Part shown: positions 36,397-46,088 of the stretch, one piece after another
Layout of the letters: every line of letters starts with the position of its first letter
Numbering within the stretch: position 1 is the stretch's first letter
Assembly (NCBI GenBank): GCA_028280345.1
Contig: JANQLY010000010.1
Coordinates: forward strand, 124,001-188,000
Reading direction: 5' to 3'
DNA: 64,000 nucleotides
Source: Pseudomonadales bacterium
GTDB taxonomy: Bacteria > Pseudomonadota > Gammaproteobacteria > Pseudomonadales > UBA7239
Position numbers and translations under genes: made by a program
The notes under the pieces: generated by a model
The model's database searches: none
Told to the model about the DNA's origin: nothing
What the model saw: the letters and a program-made list of their open reading frames with translations, nothing else

Positions 36397-36615
36397 TTAT
36401 GCCCCCTGAATTTGAGTTTCCAATGCGCGCAGACGGTCAATCATTGCTTCTACCCGGGTGCGGGCAACCTCATTCTTTTCAATCAACCTTGAACGCTCCT
36501 TGATCCAGGAGTTTTCCCGGGAACGAAGGTTAGCGTTTTCTTTTTCCAACTGCGTGCAGTGGTAGATTAACTGATCAATCTGGTGTTCGAGAGAATTCAA
36601 TTGTTCGTCGGCCAT
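36397..36615 (-). CDS. TIGR02449-family coiled-coil protein (ZapB-like)
   Basis: A 72-residue, almost entirely coiled-coil protein (LNSLEHQIDQLIYHCTQLE onward, with the ENANLRSREN segment typical of the family). These genes lie directly before zapA in many gammaproteobacteria, and a role with ZapA in division, like ZapB, is inferred. It is divergent from ygfB; the 178-base gap between them should hold both promoters. Confidence 0.88.
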   Translation of the reverse strand: MADEQLNSLEHQIDQLIYHCTQLEKENANLRSRENSWIKERSRLIEKNEVARTRVEAMIDRLRALETQIQGA

Positions 36616-36793
36616 TGTTTTGCAATTTTGCCCTGTTTCACAGTTCCATGAGCCCCTAACTATAAAAGATCAATGCATATAGGGTCAATCATTTAAGGTC
36701 GCTTGTTAAAGTAATTCCTTAGCATCTTGTGACATAGTCGTGTTGTTTACCTGCGGTGAGCGCGGGATGACCCCGCCTTCCGGGGGTGTTAGG

Positions 36794-37375
36794 ATGCGCG
36801 GTAATTTCCCGAACCCTGAAACCCCTGTGGCAACACCTGATTTTGACAGTCTTTGTGATATTTTTTCTGATAATCCGGTTATCGGACAGAATCCGGCGGA
36901 GCTGCATGGGCTTGGCTGCGGCATTCTTGCGGCCGGTTTTAACCCGGGCCCGGAACATTGGCTTGACCAGGTGATGGAGTACTGGGGGCTCGATGCTATT
37001 GAGGAGCACCAGCGCTCACCGCTGTATGAGCTTTTAGAATCTAGTCAGCACTTACTATCAAAAGATGCCTTTGAATTCCAACTCTGCTTGCCGGACGACG
37101 AGGTTTATGGGCTTGCCGAGCGACTGGATAGCCTGAGCAGCTGGTGCGTTGGTTTTCTACATGGCTTTGCCGCTTTGCAGGCAGACCTGTCAGAAGAAGC
37201 GGAAGAATTAGTAACCGATATGACGGAAATATCCCGTCTCGAAATTGATTGTGAAGAAGATGACGAAAGCGAGGGCTACTATATCGAGCTTGTAGAATTC
37301 GTACGCATGGCAGCGGTAAGTTTGTTTATGGAATATGCGCCGAAGCAGGAGGAATCGCAGCATGTCCGCCATTAA
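36794..37375 (+). CDS. ygfB: UPF0149 family protein YgfB
   Basis: About 193 residues, with the family landmarks ELHGLGCGILAAG, FEFQLCLPDDE, LSSWCVGFLHGF and YIELVEFVRMAAV. In Pseudomonas YgfB has been linked to control of the alpA programmed-lysis pathway and beta-lactam resistance; whether this applies here is unknown. Start choice: the ATG at 36794 gives family length; a GTG at 36740 and an ATG at 36767 are in frame. Its 3' end overlaps pepP by 14 bases. Confidence 0.9.
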   Translation: MRGNFPNPETPVATPDFDSLCDIFSDNPVIGQNPAELHGLGCGILAAGFNPGPEHWLDQVMEYWGLDAIEEHQRSPLYELLESSQHLLSKDAFEFQLCLPDDEVYGLAERLDSLSSWCVGFLHGFAALQADLSEEAEELVTDMTEISRLEIDCEEDDESEGYYIELVEFVRMAAVSLFMEYAPKQEESQHVRH

Positions 37376-38729
37376 AAAAGCAAAAACAAAAGTAATCAAA
37401 CCAAAAAAACTTGCTATCTCCGCAGCGGAGTTTGCCCGTCGCCGTCGTGATCTTATGGCGTGCATGGAGCCAAATAGTATTGCGATTATTCCCGGTGCGC
37501 GAGAGGTGCGTCGTAACGGCGATGCCGAGTACGCCTTTCGCCAGGACAGCGACTTCTATTATCTCAGTGGCTTTCCAGAACCCGAAGCGGTAGCGGTGTT
37601 GATTCCGGGCCGTGAGCACGGTGAATATGTACTATTTTGTCGCGAGAAAGATGCCACGAGAGAGTTGTGGACGGGCTATCGCGCCGGGCAGGAAGGTGCT
37701 TGCCAGAATTATGGCGCCGACGATGCGTTCCCGATTGGTGATATCGACGAAATTTTGCCAGGTCTTATAGAGGGCCGTGAGCGTGTCTACTATTCCCTTG
37801 GTAAAGATAGTGAGTTTGATCGTCATGTTATGGAATGGGTTAATACGATTCGTTCAAAAGTACGTGCAGGTGCGATTCCACCGGGAGAGTTCCTCGACCT
37901 TGACCACTTTCTCCACGAGCAGCGTCTGATCAAAAGCGCAGGCGAACAAAAAATTATGCGTGAGGCGGGTAAAATTTCCGCGCGTGCTCATACGCGTGCT
38001 ATGCAGATTTGCCATCCGGGCATGCGGGAGTTTCAACTCGAGGCTGAGATTCTGCATGAGTTTGCCATGGCTGGAGGGCGATACCCGGCGTATACGTCTA
38101 TTGTCGGTGGTGGTGAAAATGCCTGCGTACTGCATTACACAGAGAATGCAGCCGAACTCAATGATGGCGATCTCGTACTGATTGATGCGGGCTGTGAGCT
38201 GCAACACTATGCTGCTGATATTACCCGTACCTTTCCGGTTAACGGCAAGTTTAGCAAGGAGCAACGTGCGCTTTATGAAATTGTGCTCGCCGCACAACAG
38301 GCGGCGTTTGACACAATCAAACCGGGCAACCACTGGAATGAGCCACACGATGCAGCGGTTAAAACCATTACCCAGGGGTTGATAGACCTCAAGTTGCTCA
38401 AAGGTGGTTTGAAAAAGAATCTCGAAAAAGGAGCATACCAGGATTTTTATATGCATCGCACCGGCCACTGGCTTGGTATGGATGTACACGATGTTGGCGA
38501 CTACAAGGTTGGCAATGAGTGGCGAGTGCTTGAGGCGGGTATGGTATTAACGGTGGAGCCGGGAATTTATGTGAGTCCGAGTAATCAGGATGTCCCGGCC
38601 AGGTGGCGCGGTATTGGTATTCGCATTGAAGATGATGTACTTGTGACAAAACAGGGGCATGATGTATTAACGGATGGTGTACCCAAAGCCGTCGATGAAA
38701 TTGAAACACTGATGGCCGCAAGTCGTTAA
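37362..38729 (+). CDS. pepP: Xaa-Pro aminopeptidase
   Basis: A 455-residue metallopeptidase (M24) that removes an N-terminal residue before proline. Metal ligands are seen in LVLIDAGCELQHYAADITR (two Asp), HRTGHWLGMDVHD (His), LTVEPGIY (Glu) and GIGIRIEDD (Glu). AGGAGG at 37347-37352 fixes the ATG at 37362 inside the end of ygfB. It is followed by ubiH and ubiI, the conserved order. A basic N-terminal extension (KKAKTKVIKPKK) is slightly unusual. Confidence 0.96.
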   Translation: MSAIKKAKTKVIKPKKLAISAAEFARRRRDLMACMEPNSIAIIPGAREVRRNGDAEYAFRQDSDFYYLSGFPEPEAVAVLIPGREHGEYVLFCREKDATRELWTGYRAGQEGACQNYGADDAFPIGDIDEILPGLIEGRERVYYSLGKDSEFDRHVMEWVNTIRSKVRAGAIPPGEFLDLDHFLHEQRLIKSAGEQKIMREAGKISARAHTRAMQICHPGMREFQLEAEILHEFAMAGGRYPAYTSIVGGGENACVLHYTENAAELNDGDLVLIDAGCELQHYAADITRTFPVNGKFSKEQRALYEIVLAAQQAAFDTIKPGNHWNEPHDAAVKTITQGLIDLKLLKGGLKKNLEKGAYQDFYMHRTGHWLGMDVHDVGDYKVGNEWRVLEAGMVLTVEPGIYVSPSNQDVPARWRGIGIRIEDDVLVTKQGHDVLTDGVPKAVDEIETLMAASR

Positions 38730-38747
38730 CACTATTATGGTGATGCT

Positions 38748-40058
38748 TTGGCAGACGGGTTACATAACGTGAACGACAAAACACAGGATATTGCCATTGT
38801 GGGCGGTGGTTTGGCTGGCGCAAGCCTGGCGTTGTTGCTGTCACATCACTTGCCACAATTAAAGATCACCCTGATCGAATCGTTTCCGTTGTTTAATTCG
38901 GACAATGAGAAAAGTTTGCCGAGTTATGATGATCGCTCTTCGGCTCTGTCGTTGGGCAGTTGTCGGATTTTGCAAACCCTGACTATCTGGTCACAACTGA
39001 AACCATATTTAACAGCCATTGAGAAAGTCCATGTTTCCGATCGCGGTCACCCTGCAGGCACACTGCTTGATTACCGTGAGCTTGACGATATCAGTGATGA
39101 AGAAGCGTTGGGTTATGTTGTTGAAAATCGCCACCTTGGTCAGGTGCTGTTATCGGCATTGGCGCAGCAGAGCAATATTGACACCATTAGTCCGGCTACC
39201 GTTGCTGAGGTAACACCGCAGGCCGATGAAGCACAGCTGGTAATCAGACAGGGTGATAAACAGCAGCGCCTTGCGGCAAATCTGATAGTGATTGCTGATG
39301 GAGCTCACTCGAGCCTGCGTGAAAAGCTTGGCATTGCTGTAGAAAAGAGTGACTATGGTCAGGTGGCTGTAATTGCCAATATTACTTCAAGCGGCTATCA
39401 CGATGGGGTTGCCTATGAACGTTTTACCGATTCGGGCCCCATGGCGTTGTTACCGTTAGGCGACTTTAACGATGAGCATCGCTCAGCATTGGTTTGGACT
39501 GTAGATAGTGACCGTGAAGCAGATGTGGTTGCAATGAGTGACGAAGCCTTTTTACAAACTATCCAGCAGCGTTTTGGCAACCGCCTTGGTTTTTTTACCC
39601 GGGTGGGAAAGCGCCACATCTATCCGCTTGCTCTCTACAAAGCCAAAGAGCAGATACGACGCCACATCGTTTTAATGGGTAACGCCGCTCATGCCATGCA
39701 CCCGGTTGCGGGACAGGGTTTTAATCTTGCTCTGCGTGATTGCTCTGCGCTTGTTGATACACTATGTGATGCGACAGTGCGCGGACAATCCCCTGGGGAA
39801 CTTGACGTACTTAATCACTATTTGTCGCGACAAGACCTGGATCAGGAAAAAACTATTGGTACGAGTCATTTGCTGACCCTGCTATTTTCAACGGCCGAGA
39901 CCTTGCCCGCCTTTGCGCGCAATACCGGTCTGTTCGGTTTAAATTTTTTACCGGGTATTAAAGCCTGGTTTGCGCGCCAGGCTATGGGAGTTGCCGGTAA
40001 TCGAAGCCAGATTGCGCAACCTGCATCATCTACTGCTGCGGAAAAGAGAATCAAATGA
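38748..40058 (+). CDS. ubiH: 2-octaprenyl-6-methoxyphenol hydroxylase UbiH
   Basis: FAD monooxygenase of ubiquinone biosynthesis, about 436 residues. FAD-binding motifs: IVGGGLAGASLALLL, VIADGAHSSLREKLG, and GNAAHAMHPVAGQGFNLALRD. HVSDRGHPAG is typical of UbiH. Start uncertain: TTG at 38748 or GTG at 38769; no ATG is in frame. It overlaps the next monooxygenase gene by 4 bases (ATGA). Confidence 0.93.
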   Translation: MADGLHNVNDKTQDIAIVGGGLAGASLALLLSHHLPQLKITLIESFPLFNSDNEKSLPSYDDRSSALSLGSCRILQTLTIWSQLKPYLTAIEKVHVSDRGHPAGTLLDYRELDDISDEEALGYVVENRHLGQVLLSALAQQSNIDTISPATVAEVTPQADEAQLVIRQGDKQQRLAANLIVIADGAHSSLREKLGIAVEKSDYGQVAVIANITSSGYHDGVAYERFTDSGPMALLPLGDFNDEHRSALVWTVDSDREADVVAMSDEAFLQTIQQRFGNRLGFFTRVGKRHIYPLALYKAKEQIRRHIVLMGNAAHAMHPVAGQGFNLALRDCSALVDTLCDATVRGQSPGELDVLNHYLSRQDLDQEKTIGTSHLLTLLFSTAETLPAFARNTGLFGLNFLPGIKAWFARQAMGVAGNRSQIAQPASSTAAEKRIK

Positions 40059-41278
40059 CAAGTTCGGAACAACAGCGCTATGACATCATCATCGTGGGTG
40101 CAGGCATGGTCGGTACGGCGCTTGCGTGCAAGCTTGCGCAACAAAACCCTGCGCTGCAAATTGCTGTCGTTGAAGCGCAGTCATTCAAGCCGGGCTACAG
40201 TGAGTCTGCTTTTGATCCACGTGTAGTGGCATTGACCCTGGCCTCCCAGCATCTGTTGGATGATATCGGCGTATGGCCAGCCATTGTGGCGACACGGATC
40301 TGCCCTTATACGCGCATGCATGTCTGGGACGGTACCGGTACTGGTTCCATTGATTTTGACTGCCGCGAGATTTCTGAGCCGGCACTAGGTCATATCGTTG
40401 AAAACTCGATCATTGTTGAAGCACTGCTTGATAAGCTCGATACATACAATAATGTTGAACTATTGTGCCCGGCGGTGGTTTCTGCACTGAACTCACCGGA
40501 GGTTGGTGGGTTGACCGCAATTATTCTTGAAGACGGTAGCACGCTACGTGCGCCGCTGTTGGTGGCAACGGACGGTGCGAATTCACCGGTACGCAGTATG
40601 GCAAACCTTAACACCAGGGAGTGGGATTATGGTCATACGGCTATTGTTGCAACGGTAACCACGGAGCTTTCCCACGAATATATGGCGCGGCAGCGCTTTA
40701 CGGAAAATGGCCCGCTGGCGTTTCTTCCGCTGCAGGGTGAAACAGAAGCAGCCGCTACACATTGCTGTTCTATTGTCTGGTCGGTAAAAACAGCGCGAGC
40801 CAAACAACTCCTCGTGCTTGATGATGATCGCTTTATGGCGACGCTTGCAGCAGAGTTTGAATATAAGCTCGGGCAGGTAACCGGTATCAGTGAGCGCTAC
40901 AGCTTTCCTTTGCGTCAGCGTCACTGCAAGGATTATTTCAAGCCAGGAATTGTAGTGGCTGGTGATGCGGCTCATACGATACACCCGCTCGCAGGGCAGG
41001 GGGTAAATCTCGGTTTGCAGGATGTTCAGGCACTGGCGGAAGAGATCCATCGGGCACAACAGCGCCAGATTCCGCTATCGGATCTGTCGATATTACAGCG
41101 CTACCAGCGCCGTCGCAAAGGGCCCAACCTTGCAATGATGGCAGTGATGGAAGGTTTTAAACAGTTGTTTGACCAGGATGCCCTGCCACTACGCTGGCTG
41201 CGCAATGAAGGTATGAAACAAGTTGACCGTGCGGGTGTATTTAAAAGCCGCATTATCAGGGAGGCGATGGGCCTGTAG
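40055..41278 (+). CDS. ubiI: UbiI/VisC-type ubiquinone biosynthesis FAD monooxygenase
   Basis: A 407-residue paralogue of UbiH. Motifs IVGAGMVGTALACKLAQ, VATDGANSPVRSMAN and GDAAHTIHPLAGQGVNLGLQD. The second flavin monooxygenase after ubiH is UbiI (C5 hydroxylase) in E. coli order pepP-ubiH-ubiI; UbiF- or UbiM-like activity cannot be excluded from sequence alone. The ATG overlaps the ubiH stop by 4 bases. Confidence 0.88.
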   Translation: MTSSEQQRYDIIIVGAGMVGTALACKLAQQNPALQIAVVEAQSFKPGYSESAFDPRVVALTLASQHLLDDIGVWPAIVATRICPYTRMHVWDGTGTGSIDFDCREISEPALGHIVENSIIVEALLDKLDTYNNVELLCPAVVSALNSPEVGGLTAIILEDGSTLRAPLLVATDGANSPVRSMANLNTREWDYGHTAIVATVTTELSHEYMARQRFTENGPLAFLPLQGETEAAATHCCSIVWSVKTARAKQLLVLDDDRFMATLAAEFEYKLGQVTGISERYSFPLRQRHCKDYFKPGIVVAGDAAHTIHPLAGQGVNLGLQDVQALAEEIHRAQQRQIPLSDLSILQRYQRRRKGPNLAMMAVMEGFKQLFDQDALPLRWLRNEGMKQVDRAGVFKSRIIREAMGL

Positions 41279-41381
41279 CTCTGTGTTTGTAGAACCACGT
41301 GAAAAATCGTGTGTTCAGGCTCATTTGTCTGTAGAGTAAAAATCCTGAAGCAGGGGTTTGTAAAAAGAAGAAACAGCAGCA

Positions 41382-42062
41382 GTGTTAGATACCATTTACC
41401 GGGCTGAAACCCCGGAAAGTATTGAGCTTGAAGCAGAACTTGCCGGGCCGGTGGTGAGGGTGCTCGCCTATACAATTGATTTGTGTTTTCGCCTTGTTGT
41501 ACTGACGGTCATTGGTACCGTTATGCAAATCTTCGGTAACGTCGGCCTGGGGCTGATGATGATTATTACATTTTTAATGGAATGGTTTTATCCGGTTGTG
41601 TTTGAAGTGATGAGGAGGGGTCAAACGCCGGGTAAAAGCCTGATGGGAATCACCGTGGTTAATATCGACCTGACACCTGTGAGCTGGAGCAGTTCTGTGG
41701 TGAGAAATCTGTTACGCGTGGCAGATTTTATGCCGTTCTTCTATATGGGTGGTCTGATTAGTATGTCGGTAAGTCGCCACTTCCAACGCTTTGGTGATTT
41801 TGCAGCAGGCACTCTCGTTATTTATAAAAAAGATCGCGATGTTAAGCTGACTTTGCCCGACGTGCAGGCAGTCCCACCGCCTGTTGCCCTGGACCTTGAA
41901 GAGCAGCAAGCGTTGATTAATTTCACACAGAGACATCGACAGTTGTCGCAGCCACGGCAGGAAGAGCTGGCCATGGTGCTTGAAAACTTCGGTAATAAAA
42001 AAAGTGAATCCCGCATTACTTACTTGCGCGGTATAGGAAACTGGTTGCTTGGCGATCGCTAG
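41382..42062 (+). CDS. RDD family membrane protein
   Basis: A 226-residue protein with an RDD domain: the variant motif LAYTIDLCFR at about residue 31 (Arg of RDD replaced in part), then RRGQTPGKSLMGI, and about three to four membrane helices. The C-terminal 70 residues are soluble. GTG start. It heads a tight operon with SpoIIM, DUF4129, DUF4350, MoxR and DUF58 genes, an arrangement seen in other gammaproteobacteria and thought to serve envelope or protein-complex maturation. Confidence 0.85.
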   Translation: MLDTIYRAETPESIELEAELAGPVVRVLAYTIDLCFRLVVLTVIGTVMQIFGNVGLGLMMIITFLMEWFYPVVFEVMRRGQTPGKSLMGITVVNIDLTPVSWSSSVVRNLLRVADFMPFFYMGGLISMSVSRHFQRFGDFAAGTLVIYKKDRDVKLTLPDVQAVPPPVALDLEEQQALINFTQRHRQLSQPRQEELAMVLENFGNKKSESRITYLRGIGNWLLGDR

Positions 42063-42070
42063 GAACGATT

Positions 42071-43060
42071 ATGAAACAGCAGGACTTTGAAAACCGCTAT
42101 CAAAATGTCTGGCAAGAGCTTGAGCAGCAACTTGAACCAGTCAAGAAAAAGGGCAAGGGTAAAAACAAACCGAAGCCGATACAAAGGAAAAATCAGCCCG
42201 ATCTGTACCGCCAGATTTGTCACTTGTTGTCACTGGCGAAGCAGCGACGCTATAGCCGTTATTTGCTTGACCAACTCAACCAGCTTGCGGTGACATCACA
42301 CCAAAATCTTTATCAATACAACCGACAACATAATTTCCATATATTGCGCTTTATTATTTTGCAGTTTCCGCAAACCTTGCGCAAAAATGCCACGTTTGTC
42401 TGGATTGCACTCGCGCTGTTATTTGTTCCCGGTTTTATCCTGTGGTACTTGTGCTATACCACAGACGATATGATTTACAGTGTAATGCCGGTTGAACAAG
42501 TGCGCACAATGGAAGCGATGTATGAGCCTGGCACCAAGGCTCTAGGCAGAGAGCGGGGTTCCGATACGGATTTTGTGATGTTTGGCCATTATATACAAAA
42601 CAATATTGGTTTGAGCTTTCAAACCTTTGCCAGTGGCATACTGTTTGGGATAGGCAGTATCTTTTTTCTTGTTTACAACGGCTTATATATTGGCGCGATC
42701 TTTGGTCATATGACCCAGATTGGTTATCACGATACGTTCTTTCCATTTGTTTCCGGCCACGGTTCGTTTGAGCTTACTGCCATTGCCTTTAGCGGAGCGG
42801 CGGGGCTGATGCTCGGTAATGCACTTATCCATCCGGGACAATTGAGCCGGGTGGATGCCCTGAGAGAAACCGGTAAGGAAGCTATTATCATTATGTACGG
42901 TGCGGCATTGATGCTATTAATTGCCGCATTTATAGAGGCTTTCTGGTCATCAAGCTCTACTGTGCCTAACGAAGTGAAATATGGCGTTGGGGCGTTTTTG
43001 TGGTTGGTCGTTATCGTGTATTGCGTGTTTTCAGGGCGAGGCAGTCAGGTTGGATCTTGA
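42071..43060 (+). CDS. Stage II sporulation protein M-like (SpoIIM/DUF95) membrane protein
   Basis: A 329-residue protein: an N-terminal basic soluble part (KKKGKGKNKPKPIQRK), then five or so membrane helices from about residue 110. The family signatures FASGILFGIGSIFFLVYNG and HGSFELTAIAFSGAAGLMLG are clear. In non-sporulating bacteria these proteins occur in MoxR-DUF58 operons, as here. Its function outside sporulation is unknown. Confidence 0.9.
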   Translation: MKQQDFENRYQNVWQELEQQLEPVKKKGKGKNKPKPIQRKNQPDLYRQICHLLSLAKQRRYSRYLLDQLNQLAVTSHQNLYQYNRQHNFHILRFIILQFPQTLRKNATFVWIALALLFVPGFILWYLCYTTDDMIYSVMPVEQVRTMEAMYEPGTKALGRERGSDTDFVMFGHYIQNNIGLSFQTFASGILFGIGSIFFLVYNGLYIGAIFGHMTQIGYHDTFFPFVSGHGSFELTAIAFSGAAGLMLGNALIHPGQLSRVDALRETGKEAIIIMYGAALMLLIAAFIEAFWSSSSTVPNEVKYGVGAFLWLVVIVYCVFSGRGSQVGS

Positions 43061-43811
43061 TAAGATAGTCATCAGCCCGCGCTTGCGCAACGGTTGGGAA
43101 GCAATAGACCTCGGTGTCAGTCTCGCCAGAGAGTGGTGGCGAATATTGTTTCTCTCCTGGGCGTTGCCGAGCCTCGTATGCTACCTGCTACTATGCGCCT
43201 TGCTAATTGATAAATTATGGCTTGCCTGGACAATTACCTGGTGGTTAAAGCCACTGTGGGATCGAATTCCACTTTATATTGCGAGCCGCCTGTTGTTTTC
43301 TGGCGAGGTAAAGCTGCGCGAAGTTTTTAAACAATTGCCTTCCATCTTTAAAACCGACTTGATTCTTGCACTAACAATACGCCGCCTGAGCTTGACACGC
43401 TCATTTGACTTGCCGGTTACCGTGCTGGAAAACCTGCGTGGTCAGGTGCGCAGAAAGCGTTTAAATGTTCTGCAACTTGGTAATACAGATAAAGCAGTGT
43501 GGCTGACGATCGTGTGCTTTTTAATGGAGATGGTTGTCAGCTTTGGCTTTGTGGCATTTGCCATGTGGATGGTGCCGCAAACGATGAATGTAGACCTCTG
43601 GGACATACTTGAAAGTGACGCAGTAGCGTATGAGTTTCTTTTTAATACATTGAGCTTTGTCAGTATGACATTGATTGCACCGTTTTATGTGCTCGGAGGT
43701 TTCGCGCTTTACATCAATCGCCGTATTGACCTTGAAGGCTGGGATATCGAGATTCGTTTTCGTAAGCTTGAGCAGCGCTTTGAAAAGCTATCAAGTGCAG
43801 GACAGGGCTAG
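43050..43811 (+). CDS. Membrane protein of the MoxR operon
   Basis: A 253-residue protein with about four hydrophobic segments (near 38-65, 150-180 and 205-235) and a basic middle (RGQVRRKRLN). No named family is recognised with confidence; it is regularly placed between SpoIIM and DUF4129 genes in such operons. Start chosen as TTG at 43050 with GAGG upstream, overlapping the previous stop by 11 bases; the open frame continues further upstream inside the previous gene. Confidence 0.78.
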   Translation: MDLDKIVISPRLRNGWEAIDLGVSLAREWWRILFLSWALPSLVCYLLLCALLIDKLWLAWTITWWLKPLWDRIPLYIASRLLFSGEVKLREVFKQLPSIFKTDLILALTIRRLSLTRSFDLPVTVLENLRGQVRRKRLNVLQLGNTDKAVWLTIVCFLMEMVVSFGFVAFAMWMVPQTMNVDLWDILESDAVAYEFLFNTLSFVSMTLIAPFYVLGGFALYINRRIDLEGWDIEIRFRKLEQRFEKLSSAGQG

Positions 43812-43815
43812 AAAG

Positions 43816-44658
43816 ATGAACAGTTTGCGTTTGCCAATACTGTTGTTGCTCTTGTTGTTTGGCTACCCCGTACTGTCCCAGGATATTGGCGAAGCAGACA
43901 TGGAAGAACAGTCTGTTACTGCTGAATATTCCCGTGAAGTAATTGAAAAAATCTTCAAGGGAGAGGATTTTTATAGTGAAGAAACCGCTCGCGCCTGGCG
44001 TTTGCGAGAGGGCTTGTTCGACAACGATAAAGATAAGGAAGAAGAAGTCGACGAAGACAGTTTTACCTGGCCTGACTGGATTATCGATATGATTGAGGAA
44101 ATTGAATCCTGGTCAATTGATTTTTCGGGGTTTATTGAATGGCTATCTTATGGACCAAACCTGTTGGAATTTCTACTTTGGATTGTGGTGGTGTCACTAC
44201 TTTTATACCTGTTGCTGCATTATCGGCAGGAAATCAGGCGCTGGATAAAAATTGGTGGCAAAGGCAAAAAAGCCACACACGATGCGCCAGATATTTTGTT
44301 TGGGCTTGATGTGCGTGAAGAAAGCCTGCCAGATGATGTGCCAGCACAGGTAATGCAAATGTGGTTGTCGGGTCAGCAGCGTGAGGCCTTGAGTCTGCTG
44401 TTCCGTGCCACATTATCGCGACTAATTCATAAGGGTGACTTCAGGTTTTATGACGGCCACACAGAGCAGGAATGTGCTGACCTGGTAGCTATCCGGGGCA
44501 TTAAGCCGTTGAGTAACTATATGTATTCGCTGACAAGTGTCTGGCAAAAGCTTGCCTATGGTCATCGTTTTCCCGAGCAAGGTGTTGTTGAGAATTTTTG
44601 TGAACACTGGAATGCCGTGCTCGACTTGCAGGAGCAACAGGAGGAAAGGATCTCGTGA
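43816..44658 (+). CDS. DUF4129 domain protein
   Basis: A 280-residue protein with a signal peptide (LPILLLLLLFGYPVLSQ), a periplasmic acidic segment, one membrane helix (about 118-140, FLLWIVVVSLLLYLLLH), and a C-terminal cytoplasmic DUF4129 domain (QREALSLLFRATLSRLIHKG, TEQECADLV). In transglutaminase-type proteins this domain is fused at the C terminus; here it is a stand-alone member of the MoxR operon. Start at 43816 is set by the signal peptide. Confidence 0.85.
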   Translation: MNSLRLPILLLLLLFGYPVLSQDIGEADMEEQSVTAEYSREVIEKIFKGEDFYSEETARAWRLREGLFDNDKDKEEEVDEDSFTWPDWIIDMIEEIESWSIDFSGFIEWLSYGPNLLEFLLWIVVVSLLLYLLLHYRQEIRRWIKIGGKGKKATHDAPDILFGLDVREESLPDDVPAQVMQMWLSGQQREALSLLFRATLSRLIHKGDFRFYDGHTEQECADLVAIRGIKPLSNYMYSLTSVWQKLAYGHRFPEQGVVENFCEHWNAVLDLQEQQEERIS

Positions 44659-46088
44659 ATGTTCGCGTTGTTTTCCTGCTGCTGACACTATTGATCACGC
44701 TCTGTGTATCCGTTTTTTTTCGGTACTTTGAATCCTACGAAAAAACCGAGGAGAGCGGCTGGAGTGTTAAAGCCTGGCGTAATCCAATGTTGGCGGCACA
44801 ACAGTACCTTGAACAACTCGGTGTGGAGCGTGTTGATACCACCAATCGTCTGGAATCACTCGGTAATCTGAATGGCTATGACAGCGTTTTTATCAGCAAT
44901 GCTCGCCATATTGTCAGCGAGCGACAAACCGAAAATCTGTTGAACTGGGTTGATCGGGGCGGGCACCTTGTTGTGGCAATGGGACCGGTTTCAGAAGATG
45001 AGCACCCGTTGCTGGATGTGTTTTCTGTGACACTTGATTCAAATTACTATGATGATGAGTGCGGCTGTGAGGAAGAAGACGAAGACTATCCGGAGGAAGG
45101 GGAGGATAATAGTGAAGACGAGGAAGACAGTGAAGAGATAACACCGCAAAAAACCCTCTCGGAACGTATGCGTGAGCACAATGAGAAAGTATTCGCCAAG
45201 CGTGAAGGTACTGATAGCCTTGATCCGGAAGAGCGCACAGTGGAAGAAAGTCCTGAAGAAGAGAGTCAGGGTCCGGAAACTGCTGCTGATAGTGAAGCAG
45301 GAGAAAATCAGACGGGAGATGGCATAGTAGAAGACTGGGAGGTCACAGAAGAAGATGAAAACGATGGCATGGTACGCCTTACCTTTAGTGATATAGAAGA
45401 AACACTCGTTATTGATTTCAACACTTATCGAACTATTGAGCACCCCTGGCTGTACGAAGACGACGATGTTAATGAATATGATATTGACTATCGAAAACCG
45501 AGTTACTGGAAAGGAGCGGACGGTGCTGTGAGCTTTATGCAGTTTGATTATGGCGACGGCGTTGTGACATTTATCTCAAACAATATCTGGTCAAACTGGG
45601 AAATTGAGGAACATGACCACGCATATTTGTTGTGGCTGTTTGCACCAGAACGAAATGGCATGCTATTACTGTACGGCACTACTATGCCCTCACTGTGGGA
45701 TTTATTGTGGAGACACTTTCCTGAATTTACCCTGGGGGCTTGGGTATTACTGGCGTTGTGGCTGTTCTATCGTATAAAGCGGTTTGGGCCGATTCGTAGT
45801 ATTGATGTGACCCAGCGCCGCTCACTCGAAGAACACTTATCCATGTCGGGTCGTTATTATTGGAAAGAAAAGTGTTTTGATCATCTGGTAGGGCCCTTGC
45901 GCAAAATGATTTTACGCCAGGCTCCGCTGAACAATCTGTCAGAGAAAGAGTGTATTCTCTATTTACATGAACGGTGTGGCATAGAAGCGAATGAAATCAA
46001 ATATGCCTTATATGACAATCTCGACCTTAACGAAGAGCAACTAACCCGGGTAATTTCCAATCTACAAACAATCAGGAAAGCGTTATGA
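44655..46088 (+). CDS. DUF4350 domain protein with acidic insertion
   Basis: A 477-residue protein: N-terminal membrane helix (VFLLLTLLITLCVSVFF), a DUF4350 region (AAQQYLEQLGVERVDTT, DSVFISNARHIVS, WVDRGGHLVVAMG), a very acidic low-complexity insertion at about 128-232, a second DUF4350 half (VTFISNNIWSNWEIEEHDH), a membrane helix (about 355-375) and a cytoplasmic tail. GTG start overlapping the previous stop by four bases. Part of the MoxR operon; function not known. Confidence 0.85.
   Translation: MNVRVVFLLLTLLITLCVSVFFRYFESYEKTEESGWSVKAWRNPMLAAQQYLEQLGVERVDTTNRLESLGNLNGYDSVFISNARHIVSERQTENLLNWVDRGGHLVVAMGPVSEDEHPLLDVFSVTLDSNYYDDECGCEEEDEDYPEEGEDNSEDEEDSEEITPQKTLSERMREHNEKVFAKREGTDSLDPEERTVEESPEEESQGPETAADSEAGENQTGDGIVEDWEVTEEDENDGMVRLTFSDIEETLVIDFNTYRTIEHPWLYEDDDVNEYDIDYRKPSYWKGADGAVSFMQFDYGDGVVTFISNNIWSNWEIEEHDHAYLLWLFAPERNGMLLLYGTTMPSLWDLLWRHFPEFTLGAWVLLALWLFYRIKRFGPIRSIDVTQRRSLEEHLSMSGRYYWKEKCFDHLVGPLRKMILRQAPLNNLSEKECILYLHERCGIEANEIKYALYDNLDLNEEQLTRVISNLQTIRKAL

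Noticed and set aside
37854-38489. 211-codon - strand ORF opposite pepP
   Set aside because: Lies entirely within pepP, which has all metal ligands; no independent support.
42981-43049. Extended N terminus of the third MoxR-operon gene inside the SpoIIM gene
   Set aside because: It would overlap the previous gene by 80 bases; a TTG start with GAGG upstream at 43050 fits the operon spacing better.
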